A stretch of 64,000 nucleotides of DNA, taken from the NCBI GenBank assembly GCA_023374045.1, contig CM041780.1, forward strand, positions 34,590,337-34,654,336, in the 5' to 3' direction. Source of the DNA: Limonium bicolor (lineage: Eukaryota; Streptophyta; Magnoliopsida; Caryophyllales; Plumbaginaceae). Position 1 is the first letter of the stretch; each line of letters begins with the position of its first letter. This document shows positions 41,601 through 51,352 of this stretch, in pieces. The position numbers were made by a program, and so were the translations under genes. A model generated the notes under the pieces. That model was not told the DNA's origin. It saw only the letters and a list, made by a program, of their open reading frames with translations, and searched no databases.

Positions 41601-43500
41601 AGTAATAGCGGGACTTATAAGAAGAGCTTTGACAAGCGACCAGTACTTAGTAAGTACCAAAATGGCGAGAGAAGCCAATATGGCAAGACAACCATAAGAC
41701 GATGAAACAAAACCTTGAAAAGGCCTAAAGGCCTGATCACTGTATGAAGAACATACCAGTCAGCGAGAAGCTGGACTCGGTAAGAAGCAACCGGCATTGA
41801 AATGCCATGTAGATTTTCTTTCAAACTCAACTTTTCTCTCTCAACGCAAAATTTTCCAAAAACCCCCAAATTTTTAAAACCAAACCAGAGAACCACGGTA
41901 AATTATCATTGAATGATATAAGAGGAGTTGGCAGCAGAATACTTCATCTAGGCGTGTGACCGACACTACAAGTGTACACAACGAGACATGGGACGACCGC
42001 ACTCCGAAGGAGCTTGCGGGCCTGATAGACCAATTATGAGTTAGTCGGGTAAGTGGCAACGTATCAATAAGATACTCCATGTATGTATACAAGTAGAGTA
42101 CGGAACACGGGAAGTAGCCCACTCCATACTACGGACGAAAGAGCCAATTCAAACCAAGACAGTTGGACACCTCGAATGATCGAAGAACACAAGGAAGCTT
42201 ACCAAGGTAAGGGAGTCTAGAAACCAGTAAGGTGACGGACCTAAGGACATAGCGTGGATAAGTGTGTGAAGCACAGAGTATTAAGTATAGACATGGGATA
42301 TGTCTCAGGAATCAAGGAGGAAATACATAATGACTGGAATGAATACCAGTGTAAGCAATATGGCGAAAGCCTAAAAAGAACATATTAATGTTCGATAACG
42401 GGATAGAGTTCCCACAGTATACTTCACTGAAGAGAATGACAACCTGACCAAGAAGGTAAAGGAAAAGTACCAAGGATCTACCCAATAATGGGAGACATTA
42501 CAACCCTAAACGGGATAGTCAAGTATATAACCGCAAGGCGGAGTAAGGAACTGAATATACCCATGAATTCAGGCCAGATGAGATGACAAAACTCAGTAAC
42601 ACCCAGGAGCAATCCGAGAAGGGTGCCGGAGTCAACAGTAGTTCAACAAAACATCGTGTTGAGAACACAAGTGTTAAAGAGAACACTCGGGTAGAACCCG
42701 AAGGGATCCCACGTAACACGGGGTACCCTAGATTGCCAGAAGGCATGAATTAATATCAAGAAACTTAGAGGGACTTCCATGTACGGAAGCGTGATGAGAC
42801 AACCATATCAAAACCCAGTAATACCTCCAAACCATTTAATGGTATACGGAGAAGCAGAAACCTATATAAACAGGCCGCATGGAGCATGACTCGAGGCAAG
42901 GTGGCTTGTAAGCCGATAGAACCAACTACAATTCGTAGATTCAAACGTTGCAAAACATATGCATAAAGGCATAAGAGTTATTGTGGAGCACGAACCACTA
43001 CCTTAGAGTGGGGACACCACTTGTTATTGTGGATCCTATGGAGCGGTAATTGCGTGAATCTTCCAGAGAAAGGCTACCACCTAAGTATGTAATGTGAAAC
43101 CGCTAGAGCGGTGTAATGATACTTGAGCAGGTGATTATTGCCAAGGAATAATTTGAACAGAGATAGTATGTAGAAAGGCTTTGATAGCAGTGGAAAGAAC
43201 CGAGAGAGTAATCGGTTGAGTAGTAAACACAGTATGTGTGCAATATGAATTGCAGAATAAACGATGCGCCATAAACGTAGAGAGTTAGTAAAGAAGTATA
43301 TTTTATTGAGCCAAGTGAATGGCAAGCCATAGTATAAATGGCGAGAGTACATGAGCGGAAGCTAAAGTAGTAGCGGATGCCATATAAGCGAATGTTGTAA
43401 TGAGTAGAGCATGATACGCAGTAACAGATAATGATACGAAGCTGATGAGAAAATGTGGTAAAGGAGACATAATCATTCCTATCTCATGAGAGATTTACTG

Positions 43501-43589
43501 TCAAGGGTTTACGCTTCTACACTCTGTATGACTGAGTGTTTTGGTATTGCACTTGTGCGGTAATGATCGAGTGGGAGAGCCAGGAATTG
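43501..43589 (+). other. Most conserved block of the LARD interior (B copy)
   Basis: It matches 36121-36216 and 61052-61140 with few differences, while the surroundings are much more diverged. Confidence 0.75.
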
Positions 43590-44258
43590 AGAAATGTCAA
43601 CGAAGCCTGTTGAGTTTGAATCTAGAGAAATAACCGTGCGGCCTTTGGCCAAAGATGCACGAAGAATGTGGGTTGTAACCCACAGGTCCCAGGACCGATG
43701 AATGGTTAATGCAGAGTAGTATGAGGGGGAATTCTTGTACAGAAACAAGTAAACAAACGTAATTCAGAAGCAACTGTTAATCGAGGAAGCACTACATATT
43801 AAGTAGTAGCTTGACCTCAACCGACAACAAGTCGGGAAAAGTAAGTGAATAATTACAAAGGTATACAGTGTTATACGAAATAGATTTCCAGAGAATTGGA
43901 GAGAAAATCTATAACTTATCGAATTCGCATACGGTAAGAGATACCTAGCGATGATTGAAAACCTTTATTTCCAAGACACAAAGGGATAAAAGGGAGTGGA
44001 TTAAATACATTGAGAATACCAACGGGCGAATTAAGCTCTAGTTATCAGGTCACACAGCAGAAGCTCGTGGACCGTAATTCAAAGGTTAAGTATACCTAGT
44101 GATTGTGAGTAATTGGCTAATCCTAAACGCCTGAAGCCTTAGAGGCTAGAACCGAACCTGGTTATGAGTTAATTAACCGCATTGAAGTTAAAACACTTCA
44201 TGATACTTGAATTAATGAACCAATGTTTAGTAATAACATATGGTTAGTTACGTGGGCG

Positions 44259-44283
44259 TAACCCCTTTTAAGGGGGGTAGGGC
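44259..44283 (+). other. Internal PPT-like motif of region B
   Basis: AACCCCTTTTAAGGGGGGTA sits about 1.4 kb before the true PPT. It is self-complementary and preceded by 'cgtgggcgt', as in the copies at 11763 and 61636. Confidence 0.7.
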
Positions 44284-45703
44284 GAGAAACCGCTTAGAGT
44301 ATATTTTACGTTTAGTGCGTAAACTACTATGTGCATAGCATAAAAGAAATTGTTTTGATGATTGAAACTTATGTTACATAAACATATGTACCCATTCATT
44401 GTGCGATTATGATTAATGTGCATGAGAGATGCAAGTAACGAGTATATAATATTTATGAAAAGAGGAGTAGAGAGACTCCTGGGGAATGAGAATCCCAATA
44501 GTATATGTCTAGTGAGATTAGACATGAGTTATGATGAGTATGAATCGGTATGAAACCGATGTGTAACCTTGTAGGGAGTGAGTTCCCTAGGTGATTTTTT
44601 TGAGAATGATTGATGGAGCGAGTTCCATCCTTTGGAGTTGTATGTTGTGTGTTTTAAATTGAGTAACAATTTGAGGAAAAGAGGCCATAAGTATGGAATA
44701 CCTAGGTAAAGTAGTGAAGCAATGAGAATGACAAATGACCTAAGTACCAGGAACTAGAGATTAATTGAAACGAATTGTTTCGTGAGTATGACTAGAAAGA
44801 GTAAAAGATAGAAAACGAAAATGTTTGACTATCTGCTTGTTTGAAACTGACGTGGGAGGTGGAACTTGATCTGCTAGCGATCAAGGGAAACCGAACACAA
44901 ATTGGAGTGGAAGAATAGTTCAACACTGATGCTGATCACATCAGGGTTGGATGATTCTCGAAGCTCCCTATAAGTGGTCACAAGTAATCACCCTAAGAAA
45001 AGATGCAGCTACCATAAATTGATTTGGAGTTGTGTGATGTTTTAAAAACAATTTCCAAACAGAATTTGAAAAGGAATTTCTTCAAGTATGAAGATGGAAA
45101 TGAAAACTGGTTTTTAAACTGCTATCACCCGCCGATGGCTATGGCCTTAAGTCTTGATGACCGGTAGAACGGTGGGCATGTATTAGTTTTAAAACCATTA
45201 CACCGTACGTGCGGCGGTCCTAAGTGACCGGTTGGGGCGGTGACAGTGTGTGATTTTTCCAAAGGCAGCGGGACGGGGAGAGTACCCTGAGACGATTCCG
45301 TGTTGAGTGAGTCAACCAGAGTGCCTGAGGATATGTATATGTGTAACGTTTTGATCAGAACCGAAGGGACCGTGGGCCAGAGAGAGTAAGTGCCCATTTG
45401 TCATGAAACGGTCGTGGACCAGAGAGCGTAAGAGTCCAAGTGACCGGTACCTGAGGGATCAGTAGTGTATTACTCGATATGGATTCGTGGACTGTAGTGC
45501 CTTGTTGTCTTCAGACCGATTCCATGGAGAGAGTATAAGAGTATTTGTGATTGCTATACATGCTGTGATATATGTGTGGTATGTGTAGTGTAAAATGAGA
45601 CTGACTTGAGGAGTCTGTAAGGTTATACATGTATTATAACCTTGGCATAGCGTACCAATGAGAGTAACGATATAAGATTCACAAATTTGAGGACAAAGTT
45701 CCT

Positions 45704-45716
45704 AAGGGGGTAGATT
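45704..45716 (+). other. Polypurine tract of region B
   Basis: AAGGGGGTAGATT is preceded by the imperfect hairpin AATTTGAGGACAAAGTT, the usual layout before a Tekay-type 3' LTR. The LTR itself is missing. Confidence 0.75.
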
Positions 45717-45719
45717 TGA

Positions 45720-46470
45720 ATACCAGCATAAAGGAGTCCTACACGGTCTACCATAAAGTGCCTGGAATGGTGGCATCTGTATCGAGGAGTGGTAGCTGTT
45801 GTTGTAGGCGAACTGTATCAAGTGTAGACGCTCTAACCAACTCCCCTAAAAGTCTAAGGCACATGCTCTCAGCATGTCCTCCAGTGTCTGGATGGTCTTC
45901 TCACTCTGACCGTCGGTCTGTGGATGGAACGCCGTACTAAGCTTTAATTTCATACCCAAGGCTTCCTGCACCTTTCCCCAGAATCTGGACAAAAATCGAG
46001 GGTCCCTATCAGAAACAATAGTCTTTGGCACACCATGGTGCCGGATCACCTCCTTCTGGAACAAGTCCGCTAATTTGGAACGTTCCAGGTATCCTTCATA
46101 GCAACAAACTTTGCCACCTTCGTCAGACGGTCTACAATGACCCAAATCATGTTCAGTCCTCCCTTAGTCGGTGGGAGACCGACAACGAAATCCATCGAGA
46201 TGTCCTCGAACTTCCAACAAGGAATAGGCATAGACTGCACTAAACCTCCGGGTCTCCTATGCTCAAACTTAACCTTCTGACAGGTCAAGCATCTAGCCAC
46301 ATACTCAGCTACATCCTTCTTCATCCCGCTCCACCAGAAATGAACTTTCAAATCCTTATACATCTTCGAAGAACCAGGGTGGACGGATAAGGACGAGCAA
46401 TGAGCCTCCTGGAGTATCTTCTCCTTCAGATCAGGAGACGACTCCAGAATACATAATCGGCCATTCAGTC
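45720..46470 (-). pseudogene. Element III integrase, 3'-truncated
   Basis: The HHCC region ([16 protein letters not shown] ... CLTCQKVK) and core motifs [23 protein letters not shown] and PQTDGQSEKTIQ are present. A frameshift near 46080 separates the two halves. A TAG follows CALDF near 45844, where element I has Gln. The homology continues to CRTPLCW and ends at about 45722, next to region B. Confidence 0.9.
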
Positions 46471-47107
46471 GTAACATGCCATCATTACACAGTTTGAAAT
46501 CATACTTTTGTCTTTCATAACAACCCTCTAACATTTTCTGTTTGATACTCTGCATATAGTGATCACTCTCCTGTGCAGCTCGTATCTCATCAATCATACT
46601 GCTGTTTGCTACTAGCGTAAACAATGAATGAGCTTTGCGGCTCAGGGCGTCGGCAACTACATTTGCTTTGCCCTCTTTATACCTCAGGTCTATGTCGTAG
46701 TCCTTCAAGAACTCGACCCATCTTCTCTGTCGCATGTTCAGCTCCTTCTGAGAGAAGAGATGCTGTAGACTCTTGTGATCAGAGTAGATAGTGACTGTCA
46801 CACCATACAAATAATGTCGCCAGATCTTCAAAGTGAAGACTACTGCGCCTAACTCAAGGTCGTGTGTGGGGTAATTCACCTCATGCTTCTTCAGCTGTCG
46901 GGATGCGTAAGCAACTACCTTCCCGTGCTGCATAAGCACACAGCCTAGACCGGTTCCAGAGGCATCACAATATACCTCGAACCCATCGGTGCCCTCAGGG
47001 ATAGTAAGAACGGGCGCCGATGTCAGGAGATCCTTCAGCGTCTGAAAGGACTGCTCACACTCTGTAGACCATAAGAACTGGGATTCCTTCTTCATTAGAT
47101 TTGTCAT
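46470..47107 (-). CDS. Element III RNase H and linker, open segment
   Basis: This is part of an open frame from 47107 to 46070. It shows [41 protein letters not shown] and [11 protein letters not shown], with the catalytic acidic residues of RNase H visible. The frame then runs on into integrase. Confidence 0.9.
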
Positions 47108-48090
47108 GGTTTGGCTTCCTTGGAGAAGTCCTTCACGAATCTTCGATAATACCCTGCCAAACCCAGAAAGCTACGGACGTCGGTGACTGTCTTCGGCCTT
47201 GGCCAACTCTTCACTGCCTCTATCTTAGCAGGATCTACAGATATGCCGCTAGCTGATATAATGTGTCCTAGAAATGACACGCTGTCCAACAAAAACTCAC
47301 ACTTAGAGAGTTTGGCATACAGCTGGTTCTCTCTCATAATATTCAACATCTGTCTCAAATGTAACTCATGATCTTCCTTAGTCTTTGAATAGATCAGAAT
47401 ATCGTCGATGAAGACTACAACTGAACTATCAAGATGCTCTCTAAAAAGATGGTTCATCAAGTCCATGAATATGGCTGGCGCATTCGTCAATCCGAATGGC
47501 ATAACGGTGAACTCATAGTGTCCATACCGTGTCCTGAAAGCTGTCTTCTCAATATCACCCTCTGCGATCCTAATCTGATGGTAGCCAGATCTGAGATCTA
47601 TCTTCGAGAACACACTGGCCCCTCTCAGCTGATCAAATAAATCATCTATCCGTGGTAATGGGTACTTGTTCTTGACTGTAACCGCATTAAGCTCGCGGTA
47701 GTCGATGCAGAGTCGCATACTGCCGTCCTTTTCTTGACGAACAGCACTGGAGCACCCCAAGGAGAAACACTAGGTCGAATGAATCCCTTGTCGAGGAGGT
47801 CCTCCAGCTGTAGCTTCAGCTCCCTCATCTCAGCCGGTGCCATACGGTAGGGTGCCTTAGCAATAGGGCCCGTACCTGGCAACAAGTCGACGGTGAACTC
47901 AACCTCGCGCACAGGCGGCATGCCTGGCAGCTCATCAGGAAATAAGTCATGAAAATCTACCACGACTGGAATGTCTACGTCCGTCACGTCGCTCTGTCTC
48001 GTGTCCTGTACATAACAGAGGAAGGCTTGTCGGCCCTTCCTAACATCCTTCATCAGGGACAATGCTGACACATCTTGACAGTCGGCTCTC
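47104..48090 (-). pseudogene. Element III reverse transcriptase, frameshifted
   Basis: The linker LPGMPPVREVEFTVDLLPG and [12 protein letters not shown] lie in one frame. After a one-base loss in the A/G-rich run near 47725 the RT continues with [24 protein letters not shown], the polymerase motif [12 protein letters not shown] and [16 protein letters not shown] and frame change near 47104 separate it from the RNase H part. Confidence 0.92.
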
Positions 48091-48559
48091 TCCTCACACT
48101 GCGGTATGACACTGTCCTGCCGCTCGGCCCCTTCAGTAGTAGCTGATGCTTTGCACAATGAAGGCGGCCCCAATGCTTCTGCAGCCAATCCATGCCCACT
48201 ATGATGTCAAAACCCAAGTTCTTGAACTCAATCAGATCAATGGGGAAGGTCTCAGTCATAATGCTGATCTCTAACCCTGTATACTGTCTGGTGCAACCTA
48301 CTTTCTCCTTCGAAGGAAGGGTGACTGCAAAGTCTGAAAGCTGCTCGGGGGTGGCCCCCAGCTTCTTAGCAAACATCGAGGAAATAAAAGAATGCGAAGC
48401 CCCTGAGTCGAACAATACGGAAGCACTAACACCATCAATAGGGAAGGTACCTGAGATCACCTCTCGTATTAGCATCGAGTCCCAATAAATCACTAATTTA
48501 CTGTTGTTTGTAATTGTCATACCTGTGATGACATTACCAGACTCCTTGGCTTGTGCCAT
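48091..48559 (-). CDS. Element III protease (retropepsin), open segment
   Basis: The frame begins MAQAKESGNVITGMTI, a plausible start of pol, and includes VLFDSGASHSF with the normal DSGA active site, VTLPSKEKVGC and LGFDIIVGMDWLQKH. It shifts frame near 48090 before the RT linker. Here the active site is intact, unlike in element I. Confidence 0.88.
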
Positions 48560-48719
48560 GTCTAGGATGCAGATGGTACCCTCCTTTCCATTTCTATAGC
48601 CTGAAGTTATGAATTATCGGTATCAACAAACTGAATACAAACACTTGTAGGTATAAACTCTTATTTCATTCATTCCAACTGTATTATACAAGGTTACACG
48701 CTTAGCTACTGCTATTACA
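48560..48719 (-). other. Spacer between AlkB and protease in element III
   Basis: About 160 bp without a coding frame. It matches in place and length the gap at 8212-8395 of element I. Confidence 0.6.
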
Positions 48720-49458
48720 TTAATACTGTCTGAAAGTCAAGTTTAAACGGCCAGGTCGGATGTGGGTATCATTCACTAAAGCTGGTGGTGCGGTATTGAG
48801 CTTAATGCTCTTAATACCATGATATACAAGCCTCGACTCCCCACCAAATACCAACACATCCCCAGACTTGAGGATGATCTTGCTTGCTAGATCCATCCTC
48901 TTCTGGTCTCCATAAATGAACTCAGCATCATCGCCGATGGAGAATGACACAACCGGTATTCCTCTGGTGATGGACTCGGTCGTCTCATCACGGTCCTGGT
49001 GCATTCCAAGCTTTCCCCCTGCTCATAGTAGTTGATGATGCAAACGTCAGGTGTCATGTCGGGTAATGGGTAAGCCTCACAGTCTTGAGCAATATCCATT
49101 GCGTTTCTCACCAAGGTAAGGAAACTCTCAGGTATACAAGTATAGATACGTCACCTACCATCCTCACCTCTCGATAAACCCTAGCTTGTGGATCCCAATC
49201 TTTCCCTAAGCACATCATGTGCAGTTTCATTCTAGAACCACTATTAAATACAGGGGTATAAAAAACCTCCTATGCCCTTACCCAAAGCTCTACACTCATT
49301 CACTATGGTGATTTGCTCATCTAGGGTTAGGAACTCTCTAAGAAGTATCATGCCCGGTCTGACTACATGACACAACTCACTAGGGTACTCCCGTCTTTCT
49401 TCCACGGGTCTAGGTGATCTCTGCCTTGTAAGTGTGGGATAGCAGATATCGAAGTCTC
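48720..49458 (-). pseudogene. AlkB-family 2OG/Fe(II) dioxygenase domain in element III
   Basis: Read on the minus strand, the domain starts with DFDICYP after the intron acceptor and shows RPGMILLREFL, MKLHMMCLGKDWDP, DVCIINYYEQG, the iron ligands in GMHQDRDE, PVVSFSIGDDAEF, LKSGDVLVFGG, the distal histidine in VYHGI and the RxNxTxR signature as RLNLTFRQY. The frame is broken by single-base indels in a T-run near 49262, near 49140 and in a G-run near 49015. Over the last 79 residues I count 54 identities with the element I copy, and most differences are conservative (V/I, K/R, M/L). Confidence 0.9.
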
Positions 49459-49594
49459 CTAAGAGGTAAAAGGTTTCCTAGGTAAGTTGTTCATCTAAAG
49501 CGGTAACTTAAACACACATTCATGCTAAGGTAAAGCGTTTAACACTTAGTCATGCTCTCATACAATGGTTAAGGTTTCAAATGCTAACCTTCAC
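49459..49594 (-). other. Apparent intron between Gag and AlkB in element III (136 nt)
   Basis: On the minus strand the donor is CAGCGCG|GTGAAG and the acceptor CCTCTTAG|GAGAC. Splicing joins TSTQR in frame to GDFDICYP. The length equals that of element I intron 3, and both contain a 'gagcatga.taag' type stretch. Confidence 0.72.
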
Positions 49595-49943
49595 CGCGCT
49601 GGGTACTAGTGCCAGCGCCTGAAGCTCCCGCTGCATTCAGCATACGGTTACCCGGCGGGTTCCTCTGGTTCTGGTTTGCTGCTGTGGCTGCTGATGCTGC
49701 TGCCCTCTCTGGGCTTGGGGCGCCGGCCCCCTCTGGCCACCTCGAGCTCCACCTCCTCCAGTAGGTGCGCTCTGAGTCCCCTTCTGCGGGTGGTACGCTC
49801 GGCTATCTGGATTAGTAAAGCACTCGAACGACCTGTGGCCCTTCTTTCCACAATGGTGGCAGTCCACCGCTTGCCCGGTGCAGTCGACACCCGGGTGGTC
49901 CTTACCACAGCGCTTGCAGTGAAAGTGGCGCTGGGTACAAAAC

Positions 49944-50028
49944 CTATTATCATATCACATTCAGATTAATACAAGGATGGTAATGGATAGTGTAATACTC
50001 AATTTATTCACAAGGTTAGATCGCTTAC
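49944..50028 (-). other. Apparent intron in element III gag (85 nt)
   Basis: The donor AAGG|GTAAGC and acceptor ATAATAG|GTTT lie after ...APPKG, the same codon as in element I intron 2 and the same length. Confidence 0.75.
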
Positions 50029-50150
50029 CCTTAGGGGGTGCATATCTAAGAGGCTGCACATCGTAGGTAGGCCCGGTCAGCATCGGGACCTTGTCTTTAC
50101 CTTTTGGCTGGCCTGCTCCTTCTTCTCTCCTCCAGGAGAACTTCTTCTTC

Positions 50151-50242
50151 CTGTGATCGTCAAAGTGTCAGGATTAGCAGGTATAAAAGCAGGCAGTAAG
50201 TAAGTAATTTAAATGGATTAAATAACTTAAGGTGGTTCTTAC
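50151..50242 (-). other. Apparent intron in element III gag (92 nt), absent from element I
   Basis: The donor CTGGAA|GTAAGA and acceptor GATCACAG|GAAG interrupt a WKKKK stretch. In element I the corresponding SWKKKK is continuous at 6735-6752. Removal restores the Lys run in frame. Confidence 0.65.
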
Positions 50243-50373
50243 TTCCAGCCCTTACTGCCTCCGCTTCCAGCCTCAGTCTCCGCCTCTTTCTCTGGGGCCT
50301 TACGCTTCTGCCCCTGGCCGTCCTCCCGGCTGTTCACCATCATCTCAGTCCGAGAAGCAGCGTCATAACACTC

Positions 50374-50451
50374 CTGTAATACATCAATGAGTTCCCCGAA
50401 CTTGTAATAAATCAAACTGAGTTATAGGTATAACTGTCAATTAATTTTTAC
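50374..50451 (-). other. Apparent intron after the Gag domain in element III
   Basis: The donor is CGGTCCAG|GTAAAA. The acceptor is either ATTACAG|GAG (78 nt) or ATTACAAG|TTC (51 nt). Both keep the frame, and the text between them could be coding (FGELIDVLQ). It corresponds to intron 1 of element I. Confidence 0.55.
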
Positions 50452-51323
50452 CTGGACCGTAGGGTACAAGGTAGCACCCATGGCGGCCTTGATAGCATAT
50501 CTCAACCCGCCTCTAAATTTCTCCACCTTCACAGCATCAGAATAAACAACTCCTGGGACGAAGTCCAAGAGCCCAATAAACAAGGAGTAATACTGATCTA
50601 CTGTCATACTACCCTGCCTCAGGGCTTCAAACTCCTCCCTTTCCTCTGCTTCAAATGAGCAGGATAGTACTTCTCTCTCAACAATTCCACAAAACCAGTC
50701 CATCCAAAACCCTCTGTAGCAAGATAATGTGCCTTCATGGACCTCCACCACGTGCTGGCAGCGTCCTTCAGGTGAAAGGCTGCTATATCGACTCGGTGCT
50801 TAGCAGGCACGTGTATGGCATCGAAGGCCTTCTCGTGCTCAACAATGAATCTCTCCAGGACAGTGGGGTCAGCAACTCCATCATAGGTAGGTACTCGCGT
50901 ATCAGCTACGCTCTTCAGCCAATTCGGCTCTCTAGGTGCGGGTACGGGTGGGACTACCGGTGGTCAGGTGGTGCTCCTATGTGGATACCTCCCATCTGGG
51001 CTAGCTGAGCGAAGACGGCAGCTACCGTCTCAGCCACGCCCACGGCTGGGGCCTCCGGAGGACCTGCTCCAGGCCCGCCGCCTCTTCCACCACCTCCTCT
51101 ACCTGCTGATCGCCTCCCAGAAGACATCTGAAGAATTCAAAGTTAAAGTCAACACTCGGTACAAATACCGTACTTATCTCAACCATAAGTTCACATAGCC
51201 CTAAAAGGCATAAAAAACATTGTCCCCGACAATCTCCTAACTCAAATCATTTATACTATCTCCTAGGTACTGGTGTGTGAATAACCTAGGCTCACGGTAC
51301 TTAAACTACTATCTCTTGTAATC

Positions 51324-51348
51324 AGAGCGGTACTCCGCTCTGATACCA
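51324..51348 (-). other. Primer-binding site of element III with overlapping hairpin
   Basis: On the minus strand TGGTATCAGAGC (51348-51337) is an exact match to the standard site. It overlaps the stem AGAGCGG-AGTA-CCGCTCT (51341-51324), in which the last stem pair is G-C where element I has T-A. Confidence 0.88.
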
Positions 51349-51352
51349 CATT

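Larger units (their letters stand above)
40636..45717 (+). mobile_element. LARD-like internal region B, non-coding
   Basis: This 5.1-kb interior from an exact PBS (40640-40651) to a PPT (45704-45716) has no retrotransposon gene. It follows A and C in order but is clearly diverged. Landmarks are the palindrome (41581-41600), the CACCCAGGAGCAATCC hairpin (42600), the conserved block (43501-43589) and a PPT-like motif (44259-44283). A segment with GACCGGT/CGGTCC-rich text (45120-45440) has no clear match in C. Where a 3' LTR should begin (45716), sequence of element III starts after only a few bases. Confidence 0.85.
49595..51129 (-). pseudogene. gag: Element III gag, with introns and frameshifts
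   Basis: It starts MSSGRRSAGRGGGG at 51129. The retrotransposon Gag domain shows HRVDIAAFHLKDAAS, TWWRSMKAH, EKYYPAHLKQRKG and FRGGLRYAIKAAMGA (about 50810-50460). Then come GSGSKGWK/KKKFSWRR across one intron and TYDVQPLRYAPPKG. After another intron follow two zinc knuckles, CKRCGKDHPGVDC and CHHCGKKGHRSFEC. The tail is Gly/Gln/Arg-rich. Frameshifts lie near 50950, 50650, 49935 and in the Gln-rich tail. It would assemble the particle, with AlkB possibly fused at its end. Confidence 0.88.
45718..51352 (-). mobile_element. Element III: AlkB-carrying Tekay-like element, interior, truncated
   Basis: On the minus strand the order is PBS, gag with three or four apparent introns, AlkB, protease, RT, RNase H and integrase. 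It breaks off inside integrase near 45720, so the chromodomain, PPT and 3' LTR are missing. It is related to element I in every domain but clearly diverged. All coding parts have frameshifts. Confidence 0.93.
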
